Source: Baylisascaris procyonis (Eukaryota > Nematoda > Chromadorea > Rhabditida > Ascarididae). Taken from it: a stretch of 64,000 bases of DNA. The notes under the pieces are model-generated. The model worked only from the letters and a program-made list of their open reading frames with translations. It had not been told where the DNA came from and searched no databases. Position 1 is the first letter of the stretch, and each line of letters starts with the position of its first letter. The stretch covers positions 1-64,000 of the forward strand of contig JAZARR010000005.1 of assembly GCA_037389465.1 (NCBI GenBank), read 5' to 3'. Of the stretch, positions 1 to 14,400 are shown in pieces. The translations under genes were made by a program, and so were the position numbers.

Positions 1-429
1 AAATACTCTTGATGAGGTAAATAAACGTCAACGAAATATGCAAATGACCTGCGCTAGAGTTTATGCTCACAGATCTGCCTTAGCGGATAGACGCATAGAT
101 TTTGTAATCCAGATTGGTTAGCAACTGAGTAAACAGTTGGTTAAGTGAATTCTAAGAAAATATGCAAATTTGATGACATAGATTAATGATCGATCAAATG
201 AGTTTAAGTAAAATATGAGGATAAATTTATGCATTCGTTTTCAACTGACTAATTAATATGCAAATTTATAAACATACAGGGCGGCGAGCAGATGTATCGA
301 ATTGTTAATGCACAGTAATGCAATAAAGCGCGTTGAAAAAAAAACAAAACACAAACGACATATATTCGGATTATTTTGCATAGAAGACTTAGATAATTTG
401 TTAAGGACATAATATGAGATAATTTTCAG
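1..429. other. Intron or upstream sequence of the ABC transporter gene
   Basis: AT-rich sequence with no reading frame that matches the expected preceding transporter exon. It ends in an AG acceptor at 428-429. Probably intron. Confidence 0.5.
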
Positions 430-3400
430 GCATTATCATCAAGCGATGCGGCGGTTGTATCAAGTAATACGCTAATCAATTCCCTCTTGTTCGTCACACT
501 CGGACTTTTAGCTGGCTTCTCAACATTCGCATCCGGAACACTTTTCGGGTGGGCTGGAGAGAAGATGTCGATGCGATTACGCATCGCCGTTTTCACAGTG
601 CGTAATAACTTCTTTTCACATTTACCATTGTTCGAGATGAGTTGACTCTATTTGTTTGATACTATCAAGAGAACATTGAATGAAATTAGATGGAAAAAAG
701 TGAATTAAATAAAATTATTCCGTCATAGAATACCATGATTGTAATTTAGCATATCTTTGAATACTCGATTAATTGAATTCTCCATTTATAGGGTATCATG
801 ACAATTGAAAGTTTGGATTTTCTATTACAATTCATTCACTTTGTTTTCGATTTATATGCGATTATAATATTTAAGCGCATTGTTTGAAATTTTTCAGTGG
901 AAATCGCACTATTTTTAGAATATTCTCAGACAAGATGGAGCGTTCTTCGACAGTTCACTTCATTCGGTTGGAAAACTCACTGATCGATTAGCTACTGATG
1001 CGCAAAACGTGAAAGCAGTAAGATGTTTGCTTTGGAATATTTTCATGCTGTTATGTTTTATTATATTGTTTATAGGCCAAGGTGCAGTATCAGGGAGGGT
1101 AAATACGAGTGTGAGGCTCATTCTTTCATTATAATCCCCCACCCTTTCCCCATCGCTGAAATATACGACAGATTTTCTAGCAGAGTTTCATGGGGACCAA
1201 ATTAAAAAAAAAAAAAAAAAAAAAACGTCGCTTGCAGGGCGAAGCAATTGAGTAAAGGCGGAGTTTCGGTTATAAATAGAAAACCGAAAGTAGGCAGATC
1301 CGAACTGCGCTCGGTGAAAACCTACTATATTTTTCTGAAATTCGATCAGTCGCTGCCTACCAGTGCTTATTTTGCCTCCCAAAGACGAAACGAAAAAAGC
1401 AACTTGTAGAGTCTTACATGCGCGTTTAGCACGTGCTTAGAATTTAACTGCACGAGGTGCGCTTTAGCCAGATGAAGCAATAAAAGAGAACATCACTAAG
1501 AGGTTTTCAGTGGCGAGCTTTTGCGTATATATTGAAATTACACGTACAGTACATAGAAATGATGAGACCGACCATTAGATTCACATCGATTACGAGGAAC
1601 ATCGACGCCGAGTCAGTCTAGAGAGAAGATGAATTTAACGCAGAGAGAGAAAAAGGAGGGCTCATGAAAGAAAAGAGGGCAAAGGAGCGAGATTATTATA
1701 TTCTGTCTCCAGTTTATATATGCTTGCTGGACCATTACTGACTATTGTTTCAGGCGATTGACCAACGACTTGCGGAAGTACTTCAAGGGGTTGTCTCACT
1801 AATAGCGGGAGTTGGAGTCGCATTCTATTTCGGCTGGAATATGGCCCCAATCGGTGTCGTCACATGCATTGTTCTTGTGATTTTACAAAGTGCCGTTACG
1901 CAATATCTCAAATTTCGTGGACAAAAAGACATTGAAGTTGCCACCGAAGCATCTCGGGTAACTCATTTCAGTTTTATAATATTAATAAATCTTCCAGAGG
2001 CTTTAATCTGTTGCAGCTAATTATTAGGAGGGTGCAAATGATCCTTTAGAGGTCAGCACTTGTGGCTAGAAAAAACAATGCATTCCTTATATGCTACATT
2101 CTTATACTGTGGTGATTTTAATCACCGAATCTTTCTATGCTGTTATGATGACTTCCGATTAAAAAATTATATTAAGCGGAACTTCACTATATGAATAAGT
2201 TTGTAGAGACCATTCGGGACTGAATATAGGACGTCATTCAAAGCGTGATCCATGTGAGAGGGAAATACAGAGAAACGCATAGAATGAAATTTTTTAGTAA
2301 ATGGTTTGCCGTCAATATTTCACCTATTCTGCACACCAAAAGATGTCTTTGAAAAGCTTTTGAGCGTGAAGGCCTCTTCGAGGGATTATTGCACTGATTC
2401 GAACAGCTCTGCTATATACAGTTTACTCATTTATTTTATGAGTTTACAGTTGGCGACCGAATCAATCGAGAATGTACGAACTGTGCAGTCGTTGACTAGA
2501 CAACGCTATATTTATAATGCATTTTGTACCGCTTGTGAAGAACCTCACAAACGGGCGACAATAAGAGGTTAGCTTATCATATTATGCATCGCCGATGATT
2601 AGTTAAATGAGGGCATAACGAATCATTCGAGTACCGCTATGTATTTTTATTTATTAGCCTAGTAAACGGCTGCAATCTCTATTTCCTCCTCTACAATCTG
2701 CAGTCTGCGGTCTGCAAGGCTGGAATTACCCCTTCAATTTCCCCACTCATTTCCTCTCTTCCCTTGCACTTCAACCCTTTCAACTCGTTACATTCATTCC
2801 TTCAACCTCCATGTCATTCCTACTAATTTATCTTTTTCATGACCAGTCTGGAAAACGTTTTGTCCTCTCAGGAAATCAGTCATTCGTATCATTGGGCAAT
2901 TACCTCCTTTATCTTCACTACTCACTTTCCGTCTATCACATCTATTCAACTGGACCATTATTTGATGGATAACCACAAATTTCGAGAAAATTTTTTATTG
3001 CGATGTGTTGTTTTTTGGCATTCTTCGGCAATCGAACCAAGACAAGGCAAGCGTGTATGGAACAAAGTAATCTGATGCATTGTGAACTGAATTATACAGT
3101 GTATTCCATGATTAGATATGCGGTTCTTCATCTGTGTCATAGATACAATATTTGTACAAATTGTCACTCAGCAATGGATCCTAGCAGTTTCTGAGGGCGA
3201 AAAAGGAGTATTTACCGATTTTGTTCCCATAAGTGCTTAATTTCCGTATAAGTTAACGCTGCAGGAGAATAGCGAAATTGAAGTGTTGATTTTATAGGAT
3301 TGTGGCAGTCATTAGCATACGCAATGTCAAGCAGTTTCATGATGTTCAACTTTGCTGTCGCATATTCATTCGGTCTTTGGCTAGTTGTGAATGGATGGAC

Positions 3401-6400
3401 ACAGCCTTTCGTCGTTTTTCAGTAATGCAATTACCAGATATTCTCGAATAAAGATCCAATGAAAGTTCCTCTTTCCTTCCTCTTTTTTAATCTCTCCTTT
3501 CCTGACCTCTTTCTTCAGTCCAACATCTCTTCCTTAGAAGGTCATGATTTTTTCGATCATTGAATTGCACATTAGGACGAGCAATATTTTTTAAACCTTC
3601 TTTTGATTTGCTAAATACATCTTTATAGAAAAATTACAGAACGAATGCAACAAAATTTCAAATGCGCGAGCAATTTACTCGAATTTGTTGTTGTTTACTC
3701 GTTTATATGAGTTGATTTAGTCTATATTTACGATTTATTTCATTGAAAAATGCCACTGCATTAATATGCAGTCATCCGTAATAATTCATAAATTGTCGAT
3801 TTCGTTGCGCATTTTTCAAAGTGTTCGCTATTATTTCTGATTTTTCTTATTCTTTTGGTTAGATTTTTTAATGTTCAAAACTTTGATATCACTGTTAAGG
3901 TCATTTTTACAAAAACCTATTTAAATTAGCTAATCTTTTATAATTCACTAAACACCGAAATAAAATTTGAAATTCGTTTTCGCTCAGATCTATAGGTGAG
4001 CATGAAATGCAAGAACTTATATCTTGTTATTAGTGTGATGGAGAAGGTGATTTAATCGCATAACCGTGGAATATTTAGGAAATGAGCGATGTGGCAGGTG
4101 AACCTGCATTAAGATGTTTAACTGCAGAAGTGTTCTTCAGTCAAAGCGGTTCTAGCCTGTGAATCAATCGCAATCTCTATAAATCTTTTACCAACTTATT
4201 CAGTTTTAAATATATCAACAAAATCTAAATCATTAAATTACTTTACTTTACTTTTACTTTAATCGACAAAGATTCATTACGAACAGGTAGATGTCTCTTC
4301 ATATCGTTTCCATTTCGCTTATGTGAAGCTGTAAGGTAGCGTGAAGGTTAGGGCTTAGGCTCGTCTCCTGCCCATCGGATAGTGATGATTTGATTCTTCG
4401 TTGTTCACTCAAGAAGAGAGTTCTGACTCGCTCAGTTTCATTCGCTCAATTTGCATCGCAAACATTCTCGGATCACAATAATTTTGCAAATAAATTTATG
4501 TAATTTTACCTTGATATAAACACATTGCAGAGTTATTGAAGCGCTTAATATGGCATCGGTAACTGTATTGGCAGCTGCATCTTATTTCCCAGAATATATT
4601 AGAGCACGTCTTTCTGCTGGATTAATGTTTCATATGATGAATCGAACACCAAAAATTGATAACCTGTCCGAGGCGGGTCTACGTCAGGTTTACACATTTT
4701 TCGCGTCTCTAATGTATATGATTTAACCTATTGCAAATGTCACATCTAGATATGTGTTGTTGAAAATATTTATTCATTGATGAAACTAGAAGGCTAGGTA
4801 ACTGCAAGCGGAATAGCTCAGTGATATAGCATCCATGTGGAGAGCAGGGAGTCCCAAGTTCGGGACCCGATTGCGGACAATACGTTCAAGGTGGTCAAAA
4901 AGTGCTTGTCGTGGAGCGGTTTTTGCTGTAAGCTTTTTTTTTGTGACTAGCACATATTAAGCAAGCATGCTATCGGAAAGAGTTTTGTTATTGCTTGCTT
5001 AGCTATAATATTATCTCTCAAACTATTGCTGTCCTTTCGCCTTTCAGATTTGCATTATCTTCGCCTTTTTTCTTGTTTTCATGTTGTGAGTTCTTTACCG
5101 AAACAGATGGATTTGATTTATTATTTCAGTCGATTATTCAACAACTCCACAAAACATTAGCAGAGAAGTAGGGCACCAAGGAACATTTCATTTTTTCAAG
5201 TGAGATATAATTTTGCATATCTTTTACGTCATTTTGAATATCTGCTTATTTTGTTTCGGATTTCAGCCAATAAGAGGTAACGTTGGTTTACGTGACGTTT
5301 ATTTCGCATATCCGAATCGACGACAATTTCCCATTCTAAATCAGCTCACAATTTCGGCAGCATTTGGTCGAACAGTTGCATTGGTTGGTCCAAGCGGTTG
5401 TGGAAAAAGTACAGTAATACAATTACTCGAGCGTTTCTATGATGTCATCGATGGAGCCGTTGTACGTTTTGCATCTTTTTTAAAGTTTAGTCGTTTCTAA
5501 GTAATCAAAAACTACCAGATTCTGTCGGATAAAAAATTCCAAAAGGATCCCCTACCACGAGCAACCCTCCCGTTGAAGAAATGGGAAGGAAGAGTTGCTT
5601 CTTTGCAATTCCTCCAATTGAACAGTGTTTTCACCATGTGCAATTGTACACAATTCAAAAATTGATGAACTAAAAATTTGCACAGACGGCGAAATGCATA
5701 AAATATGGAGAAATACGGTCCGGTCCACATGGGGTCTGCGATAGTGCTCAGTTATCAATAGGATGTATAAGAATTCTATTGCCATTCTATATCCTCTTCT
5801 CCAAATCAGTGCTGGATGGTCTTAATGTGTCTCTTCCTACGAAAACTTGATCAGTGCAGAGATCAGGAACAACAACTAACTGGAGAAGATAGTGAATGAA
5901 TTTCTTGACCATTTCGTCTTCTTCGACTCCTAAGTAAACAACAACACTCTTCAGCACCATGCTGCAAAGGTAAAACACAAAAAAGAAGGGTCTGTGTTTT
6001 TACACTTCCGTTTAAATTTCACAACCGATATGGTTAAATAAAAATCTCTGAGCCACACTGGGCCTAAAGTGTTCTCAGCTCAGGTTTGTGCAAGATACAG
6101 TCGTTTTGTTCACGATACCCAATACCGGAAGAAAAAGCAAAAGTTCTTAAGTTTCTTGGATTTCTATATGAGTGGATGTCAAAAAGACGAGAATATTATT
6201 AATAAAAATGCTCAAAATTTTATTTATTTTCAAGTTGATCGATGGGCGTGACATTCGGAATTTCAACGTGCGTCATGTTCGTTCACATATAGCGTTGGTG
6301 GGTCAGGAACCAACACTATTCAATATGTCAATTCGTGAGAACATCGCATACGGCATAGACGATGCCACACAGCACGATATTGAACAGGCCGCAAAACTAG

Positions 6401-8607
6401 CTAATATCCACAGCTTTATTGTCGCTTTGCCTGAGGTGATCGTTTAAGCATCACGTGTTTCGATTTCGGTTTTTGCTTGCAAAACTGTCAACTTTGCTCA
6501 GTTGTTTAAAATTTGAAAATCTCTGCTGTTGATTCTAAACTTCAGTAATTTTTTCCAAGTGCCCTTCGTTTCATGGCTGTTTTTTCTTTTTTTACTATCT
6601 TAGCATCTTCCGACGAATAGTTTTTATTTAAATAGAGTTGTTTGCTTATTACCAATCAGTTGGAACAGATGACTTTTTCACTTTGTTTTACACTAAGATG
6701 AAAACCGTCTTCTTTGTGGTTCTCCTAAAATTTCGCTCGAAGCGTATTTTGGGGTTTTCGGTTTTCGCATAATGTTTCGCCGGACCTTATCAGTTTTAAT
6801 CTTTGTGATTCTAGGGCAAGCAGCAGAAAACTTTTTGATCTCTCTGAAGTAGTAGGTACTCGATATTACAGCGTAGAATAGTTTAAAAGCATTAATTTCT
6901 TGTCGAAGCAAAAGTTTCTTGTAGATTTCGTCATAAAAGTCTCCACGTTAAGGGCGCGTACGTTTCATGCTGAAATAAACCATTTTGAAAAGTAATACGG
7001 CCGATTCAACGAAATAATCGAGTGAATGAATCTCGGCTCGATATACCGTTCTCAACAATTTTGCACCGAAATTGCTATATGAAGCCGGTGGCTTTTTGAA
7101 TAGTCCTCACTTCAAATTTCCAAATATGATCATGAGGTGAGCTTTGTGTATTCTTCGTTAAGGGTTACGACACCGTCGTCGGATCGAAAGGAACACAGCT
7201 GTCGGGTGGCCAAAGGCAACGAATTGCAATTGCAAGAGCTATCATAAGGAATCCAAGAATTCTTCTTCTGGATGAAGCTACCAGTGCTCTAGACACCGAA
7301 AGCGAGAAGGTAATATATGTGCTAGCTATCCTTCCAATTCATGATATATTGTTAGACAGTTGAAATTGCAGAGCTGGTGAAAGTGTTAATGCCATCGGAA
7401 AAAAATCTGCTTGTAGGGGGACACCAACGAGTATTGCGGATAGGGTCATCTCACTATGAAAGCCTCACTGAGCACATTGCTGTCATAACTGGTAGAGAAG
7501 GGGAGTATGCGTGACACTTTTCAATATCGGATCCAAAAATTAGGCAGCTGCTACTGGATTGGAAATTTCGTACCCTATTGCTGCGAAAAATTTCACATGG
7601 GATAAGTTTCCCAAGAATTTTTATTACTGCAGTGAGAAAGGTCTTTGTCGTGAAATGAGAAGGATATCTTCCTTAAAATTTTTGCGGGCTACGACAACGA
7701 TGTGCAAATTTTTTTGCATTCCTTGATATAGAGAAGAGGGAGAGAACTTTATTGTTTTTTTTTGCTTAAATTTTTTTTTTTTTTTTAATATGATATCCAT
7801 AAATATTTTCTTCAAGACCCATGCAGCGCAACGTATTACTTGTTTATGAGCAATGAATTGATCTGAAAAAGTTGAATGCGAAAGAGTGCATAGCTGTGAG
7901 AGTAACTTAAGATAAAAAATTGTCTCAGAACTGAAGAAACTGTATCCGTGATGAATTTTTTATGAAAAGGTTTTCTTGTTGATTCTCATCGATGAAACCA
8001 TATTAATTTCACTCTTATTCGTTGTAGTTCCTTTGTTTCGTTTTCCTACAAATATTTGATTCCCTCGCAGCATATCAGCTTCATTATATTATTCTCGTAG
8101 TATTTGGGTAGAATTTCTCATACGCATTTTCCAAGTATCTTGTTTTCATTGAACACAATCAAAACCCGACGCGGCCAGCGATGAGTGCTTAAATCTCAAG
8201 CACTATATTGACGAATTATTTTACTTATATTAATGGTGAGTAAATTATTGAATGTCACCAGTGCGATCTTCAACATTTTATTTCATTCGCAGAATTCCAT
8301 CCTATCGCAATGCAACAGCTTGCAATCTGCAATTACACCATAACTTGCAGATTCGATTGTTTTTGCTTTCTTCTTGTTTGCGTCTTAAAATATCATCGAT
8401 TCACTGCAGATTGTACAAGAAGCATTGGATGAAGCGAGACGAGGTCGCACATGTATCGTGATTGCACATCGTTTATCGACAATCCAAAATGCCGATATGA
8501 TAGTTGTGCTCAAAGATGGTCGAGTCGCCGAACTCGGCAGTCATTCACAGCTATTAGCGAGAAAAGGACTCTACTATCGACTCATCGAGAAACAGAAAGT
8601 CAAATAA
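430..8607 (+). CDS. P-glycoprotein-type ABC transporter, C-terminal half (5' exons outside the window)
   Basis: ATP-driven multidrug or lipid exporter of the plasma membrane (ABCB/P-glycoprotein family). Ten exons join in frame: 430-597, 919-1017, 1754-1957, 2450-2567, 3298-3421, 4531-4687, 5267-5461, 6235-6435, 7163-7309 and 8410-8607, ending at TAA, about 536 residues. Exons 1-6 encode membrane-domain-2 helices and coupling loops ([37 protein letters not shown]). Exons 7-10 encode the second nucleotide-binding domain: Walker [11 protein letters not shown]-loop VGQEP, signature LSGGQ, Walker [13 protein letters not shown] and H-loop [10 protein letters not shown]. All catalytic residues are present and no frame breaks are seen. 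The first membrane half and first ATPase domain should lie left of base 1. Exon ends were placed by GT/AG sites and family continuity; exon 1 is the least certain. Confidence 0.9.
1203..1289. repeat. Intronic poly-A run followed by a short inverted repeat
   Basis: A run of about 20 A residues inside the second transporter intron is followed by arms TTTCGGTT (1264-1271) and AACCGAAA (1282-1289), which could form an 8-bp stem with a 10-nt loop. No known family recognised. Confidence 0.4.
4240..4355 (+). repeat. Interspersed repeat, copy 1
   Basis: This intronic segment of the transporter gene matches the reverse complement of 10185-10310 over about 110 bp with scattered differences. The best-matched core contains CGTTTCCATTTC and TGTAAGGTAGCGTG. 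Two diverged copies in opposite orientation suggest a non-autonomous dispersed element. I see no terminal repeats. Confidence 0.6.
4807..4877 (+). repeat. tRNA-like sequence, possible tRNA-derived SINE or tRNA relic
   Basis: A box-like ATAGCTCAGTGATATAGC is followed about 35 nt later by B box-like AAGTTCGGGACCC, with GCGGA at both ends of the segment. The ends do not pair into a normal acceptor stem and no clean anticodon arm forms, so a functional tRNA is unlikely. Confidence 0.35.
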
Positions 8608-9940
8608 AGGAGATATTTATCATTGATATTTATCTTTCCCGTTATTTGTTAACCCCGGAATGGTGGATTTATTTGTTATTCTTGAGCCATATTTTTAAAT
8701 GAAAGCACAACAATTTTCCAAAGGTGGGAACTTAGTATGAAAACAGCTGGTCGAAGGATGATAGTAAAGATGATAGAAATCAGTGGGATAATAATGCCTA
8801 AGAACTGCGACGTATTTTTTCATCCTCATGCAATTATGAGGCGTTGAGATTGCAAGATTTTTGCCTGTGATCACAAATAAAAATTCGTCCACTGTACAGA
8901 GGACTGTTGTTGTACGAACGGATGAAGTGCATATTATGCATAAGTACAACACAAGATATTTTATCGATTGAAATCATGTTGATCTATTGAATCGCTCACA
9001 CAGTCATCGACAGTGTTTTATGTGTTTTTATGCTGCTTGCAAGTGTAAATTCCCATTGATTATCGAAAGTTCTTATGCTTCATAATTTGTCTCATCATTC
9101 TAGCTGCATTAATTATAACGTTTTGGTAGTGATGTTTGTTGAGGGCATCTTCAACGATCTAGCCATGTTTTGCAATTGTAGCTTCCAAACCCAGTGAACA
9201 AGGATTGTCTAATGTACAATGATTTATTGATGTACTTTTACAAATAGTGGCTCGTCAAATACGATGGGACCATAGCACCGTTTGGCACATTTATACTCTG
9301 CTATTTTCTATGAGAATATTACAAAATCTATGTGATATTATACTGATTGTTTTGTTTATACGGTTTATTATATTGATTTTTTTTTTGCTTCCCGTCTTCT
9401 GAGACGACAAAAATCATTCGATGGATTGATTCACTTAAACTATCATATTATAAGCGTGAGCTCAGTGCTCAAATTCAGAACATATTTATTAAATTTTAGT
9501 ATGAATAGAAAATCATTCAATTATTCATCGCGTTTGATTTAGCACATTACAATTTAGCACAACTCCTTTTATATGAATTTGTAACAATTTTAAATAGCTA
9601 TAAGATTCACACTTGCCCGGCCATTCACTTATTGCGCATTAACTGACGTTTATTGTGATATTTTCTTTTGCAGTAAAAATTCTGGCAGAATTTTTGGCAC
9701 AATGACACCTCAAATATAATGCAGATCTCATTGCTTGAATCTTGGGAGAAGGGGGCAAGTTGAGGTTTTTTTTGAGTTTGAGAAGAGAATGTTTAAATTC
9801 CTCTCAAAAAAGGATTTATTTAATCAGATTCTTTATGTGTTTTTTTAGGGAATTCAATGCCTTTCACAGCAGCTATTTACGTTATTGATATTCATATGAT
9901 TATCGATATTGTGCGAAAATTTTTTCTTCTAGTATGAAAT
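8608..9940. other. Non-coding sequence between the convergent transporter and kinase genes
   Basis: AT-rich, with no convincing exon on either strand. It should contain the transporter 3' UTR: a poly-A signal AATAAA sits at 8876-8881, and another overlaps the stop codon at 8603-8608. The second gene arrives from the opposite strand. Confidence 0.55.
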
Positions 9941-10004
9941 TCATTTAAATTTCTTCCCCTTCTTTGGACGGCCACGTGATTCGACTTCGACTTCACTATT
10001 GCCG
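9941..10004 (-). CDS. Possible terminal exon with a basic tail, perhaps of the first SH2 kinase gene
   Basis: On the - strand a TTTCAG acceptor is followed by one base and then 20 codons and a stop. The tail is acidic then very basic (SEVEVES, then GRPKKGKKFK). It lies downstream of the last firm kinase exon, but its phase does not match that exon's phase-0 end, so another small exon or a different donor would be needed. Alternatively it belongs to an unrecognised gene or is chance. Confidence 0.3.
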
Positions 10005-10184
10005 CTGAAACAAAATAAATGCTTCTGAATTGATAATTTCAATGGAATCATACTTTTTTTTCGAAACTTTCTATCAATGAAAATTTCTTCGATAAGAAAC
10101 GCGCCACTTTTACTATAAAATATTCAATCGAAAACAGTAATTTTTAATGGGTAGGTATGACTTTCGCAGCACTACCGCTAAATA

Positions 10185-10310
10185 TCTCCTCTTAATCACT
10201 TCCACGCTACCTTACAACTTCAACTAAACGGAAATGGAAACGACATGAAGAAACATTTATTAGTAATGAATATTTGTGGATTGAAGTAAATAAAGTAACC
10301 ATTTGAAGTA
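10185..10310 (-). repeat. Interspersed repeat, copy 2 (inverted relative to copy 1)
   Basis: Reverse-complement match to 4240-4355, lying 3' of the first kinase gene. The core with CACGCTACCTTACAACTTC is conserved. Family unknown. Confidence 0.6.
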
Positions 10311-11499
10311 ATCAGGACCATCCCTCAAAGTTTGCCGTTGAAAATTCCACGCAACGCTTTATGGCGAATTTCAAGAATTTTATGAAGTCTTAGAGGTACT
10401 ATTCTCATCACTATTTTCAATACAAAAAATATTGTGAAAAATATCTATAGTATCAAAAAGTCTTAAATTTATCAGTACATTTCCGAAGATCGAACACAAT
10501 TTCTCTTTCGAAGCATTTCCCCACTCAATTAAAAAACTCCTTTCAAGAGTATTTAAAAAAACCTACATAATGCAAGATTTTGTAGTTTTTGAAGATTTGA
10601 GGGAATGTGTCCAATTTCTTTCCTGAAAGTGACCGTAATTTGTAATTAAAAAATGTGAATTTTTCATTCTGACGTAATCCAAACGAGCAAGTCTCATGTT
10701 TTTTCACTACGTTCTCTAATTAACATATGCATTAAATGAGCATCAATAAATAAGATTCATATGAAAGCTAGTGCTTTCACTTGCCTAGCATTCATCTAAT
10801 GAACAAAATCGGTTTCCGACTTTTCTTTAAAGACATCAATCGTTTATTAAAAGAACGAACAACTGTAGTGCATAAATGTCTAAAAATGAACGCTTACGCT
10901 TTAGGCATATCAAGACATCAGTGTGTCACTCTAATGAAGTTACAGATACTACGGTGAAGTATATATTACATTTATGGTTTGATGAGCATATACGTTTTAA
11001 TAAAACCAACATTGAATTTCCTTTTATATGAAGTATTTCCCTTCATTGTTTTATAAGTTTAATATCTTGTTTATGTTTCATATTGAGTCACTTCCTCTTG
11101 TTTGTTTGAGTACTCTCATTGACAGTCAACAACAACCAACTTGCAATTCATTTGAAAAACGAACTCCTCAGAAAGTGTCTCATCGAATAAAGTTTGAATT
11201 CAATGACGTCATGATCCCACACCATCAACCACTCTACGATAAATTTCTACAGCAGAAATAAATGTGGGGTGAAAATTTGTTTATAGAACAATGAGGGTAT
11301 TATCGATTCATTAAGAGCACTTTTAAACTTTTTCTTTCGGATGAATAGAGTTAGAGTCACTTCATTAAAGATGGTTTATGAGGTGAGCTTTATGTACTTT
11401 TTAAGCTTTCAACTGCCTCATCGTGAGTAACACCACGAGGCGCGTATGTTTAAAAAGTATTGTTAACACCCTTTTTGTCACTACTACACAACATTTAAC

Positions 11500-14400
11500 C
11501 TTATCATCGTGTTCGGATGATTCGCTCGTTCGTTTGGAAGAGTGTCCGTTTCGCTTTGAACTCAATGAACGCATTGTCTCGTGCGCTGCTTCCGTCTTTA
11601 TAAGACGCTCCAGTTCATGAACTGCCTTAAAGAAAGATAAAATATTTAGATATTTCAACTGCTACTTTCATGGTCCGCATGAAGCTTATAAATGAGAAAA
11701 TATGCTGCGAAAAATTCGATCCTTATATCAACGCCCTCTTGAGATGCTAAGCTTCAACGCCATTTTATTTTATTGCTACATCCTGAGATGGGAAAATATG
11801 AAAAGTTTGTGAACAGCGACATCAAGAAAGAACTAGACTTTCGAAAAGCAAATTAAATCAAAAACTTATACACTATAAACTGGATGAGGAACATTTTAAG
11901 CTAACGATTAGTTCGTACATTTCTACTAACATTAAAAAAATCAGAAACAGTTAGACAAACAACATAAGTACTTAGTGGGGGGATTTTAAAACGATTCAGA
12001 ATTGCAAACAGAAACCACTTAGAATGATGGCTTGGAATGAATGTTGCTCTTCAACAGTCATGCTCATATTAGACCAAGAAAATAGAAATAAATTCTTTCT
12101 GGTCAGGGACGTTGATGGGATCAAAGCTGCAAATGATAGCAAGTAAAAACGCTCCCCCTAGCTGAGCCGATTAAAGCGCACTCCCAGAAGTCAGAACATC
12201 GAGGGTTCTAATTCCAGTGAGCTTTTGCTTCAAAAAATAACTATCGTTCCTGTCATTTGCCCTCCTTACGTTAAATAACAAAGGAATGTGCTATTGTATC
12301 AGTTCATCTGACGTAATCACTCATCTTTGCTAGACCTAACATGTGCTACTGTTCAAATTTCTGTCAAAAGCTAATAACGTGAGAACCCTTCTGTGTTCTC
12401 CAATACTAATAAAACAATCCCTACTGCAAGAGACAAACCTCATCCATTGACCAACGTGTATCGGGATTTTGCTCCCAGCAATGCTCAATTAAGTTTGCGA
12501 TACCATGTGGACATTCGGGTATTTCCATACGGAATCCAGCGGTTACCTCAAAAAATTACTAATTTAATAAGAATAAAATGAAATAAATGTATTGAAAATT
12601 GAAAATAGAGTTAGTGAATAATCAGAACAAAAAGGAAAATAATAGCAGAATCATTTCTATTTGAGCGACAGCGTCATTGTTTCTTATGCTGAAACATCGA
12701 TAACAAAATGCATAGATATCAACTGTAAAGCTTCATTTGGCTTCAGAGTTCGTAAATATAGAAATTCTCATCGGTCACTCATTTCTTCTGTTGACCATAT
12801 AAGCAAAAAGCACATACCATCTTTTTAACGGCGGTATTGGTCATCCCTTTGTAAGGGTCTTTACCGTTTGAGAACACCTCCCAAGTCAGTATACTAAACG
12901 AGAAAACATCCGTTTTCAGTGTATATATGAACGTAGTAATCGTTTCGGGTGCTGTCCATTTAATGGGCACTTTCATACAACGTCTCATACGGTAGGTACC
13001 ACCTTCACGAGACATACCAAAGTCACTTATTTTTGCCTGAAAGCTGTTACATAAAGAAGCAGGAAGGACTTTAATATCACGCTGAATTTCTCTGGATTAA
13101 TTGCCTGCGATTTTTTAAAAAACATGCAAGACATCAAATCAGTGGCAACATCAACGTCAGTGGTCTCATTACCACTGCAAGGTGCGGGTGGTGCTGAAAG
13201 GTTGATGTATCTAGGACGGTCAGGCGTGATAAGGAGAATGGGAAAGGTGGAGGAGAGGAGGCATCCATGTTAACTTACGTTTTCCACAGTTATGCTCAAG
13301 CACATGGCATGATCGTGCCACTGGATTTTGTGGCATGAATAGAGGCTTAGAAATATATTGCGATAATGGCTATTCATTAAAGCTAAAGCGTTTCAAGTAC
13401 ATCACTGTCGTAAATCCGTTTTGACAGAAAAAGAAGCCTGTTGAATCAACAGCCTAAGCGACAACCTTGGGCTCTGAATTGAGAGCTGTCATTGTTTCAA
13501 AAAACAGATTAAAATTGAAGAATGCGGGTTTGAAACTGAACTTACGACTTTCTTGTTCGTATATAAAACATTCCGGGCAGCGATATCTCGATGGATGCAA
13601 CCCTTTGAGTGTAAATATGCGATCCCTTTAGCACTTCCCAACATCATATTGTCCAATTTCTCTTCATTCGTGATTGTACCATGTCGTTTGCGAAGATCAT
13701 CCAATATTGAACCACCTTTCACCTGAGAAATAATGCCTTTCAACTCAAAGTTCTCGTCACTTGTTGCATTTCAAATTTTATTATGTCTAACAGCAATAAT
13801 TTGCTGTTTCTGAGTCAACGGAATCATCCCATTAGTGACTTATGGGTTGAAGGTATTTTTCCGCGATAAATACAGCTGTTTTAGTGTGAAGAACAACGAT
13901 CATCGTGTGTATCACTGAGAGTCAACGCCTCAATGGACATTTCTAAACGATCCATACAGATGAAGCGTAACGCAGGAGTGTTTAGTCAATGCAAAATCAG
14001 TGCAATTCACTTGGAGGTAGAATTATAGATGGTAATTACCGATATTTGAGGGGCTAATTATAACGCCATTCTAAGCATATAAAAAGGCAGTCATTAAAAT
14101 ACAGGTGACTATGAAAACACAACTATTTAAATAATAAACGTAACCAATTCGATAAGAATCATAAGAGGTTCGCGATCAACAGCCACACCATAAATCCGAA
14201 CGACGTTATCATGATCGTAATGTCGCATAAGACGTGCCTCATGCATCATTTCCTTGATCTTCTCTTTTGCATGGATTAATTGTGCTTCATCTTTTATTAC
14301 TTTCGCCTAAAATTTTTGATTGTCTATTAAATAATAATGATATGGTATGATCGGCGCAATACACTCAAGCGTTGGCGATCGTGAAAGATGACACCACTAC

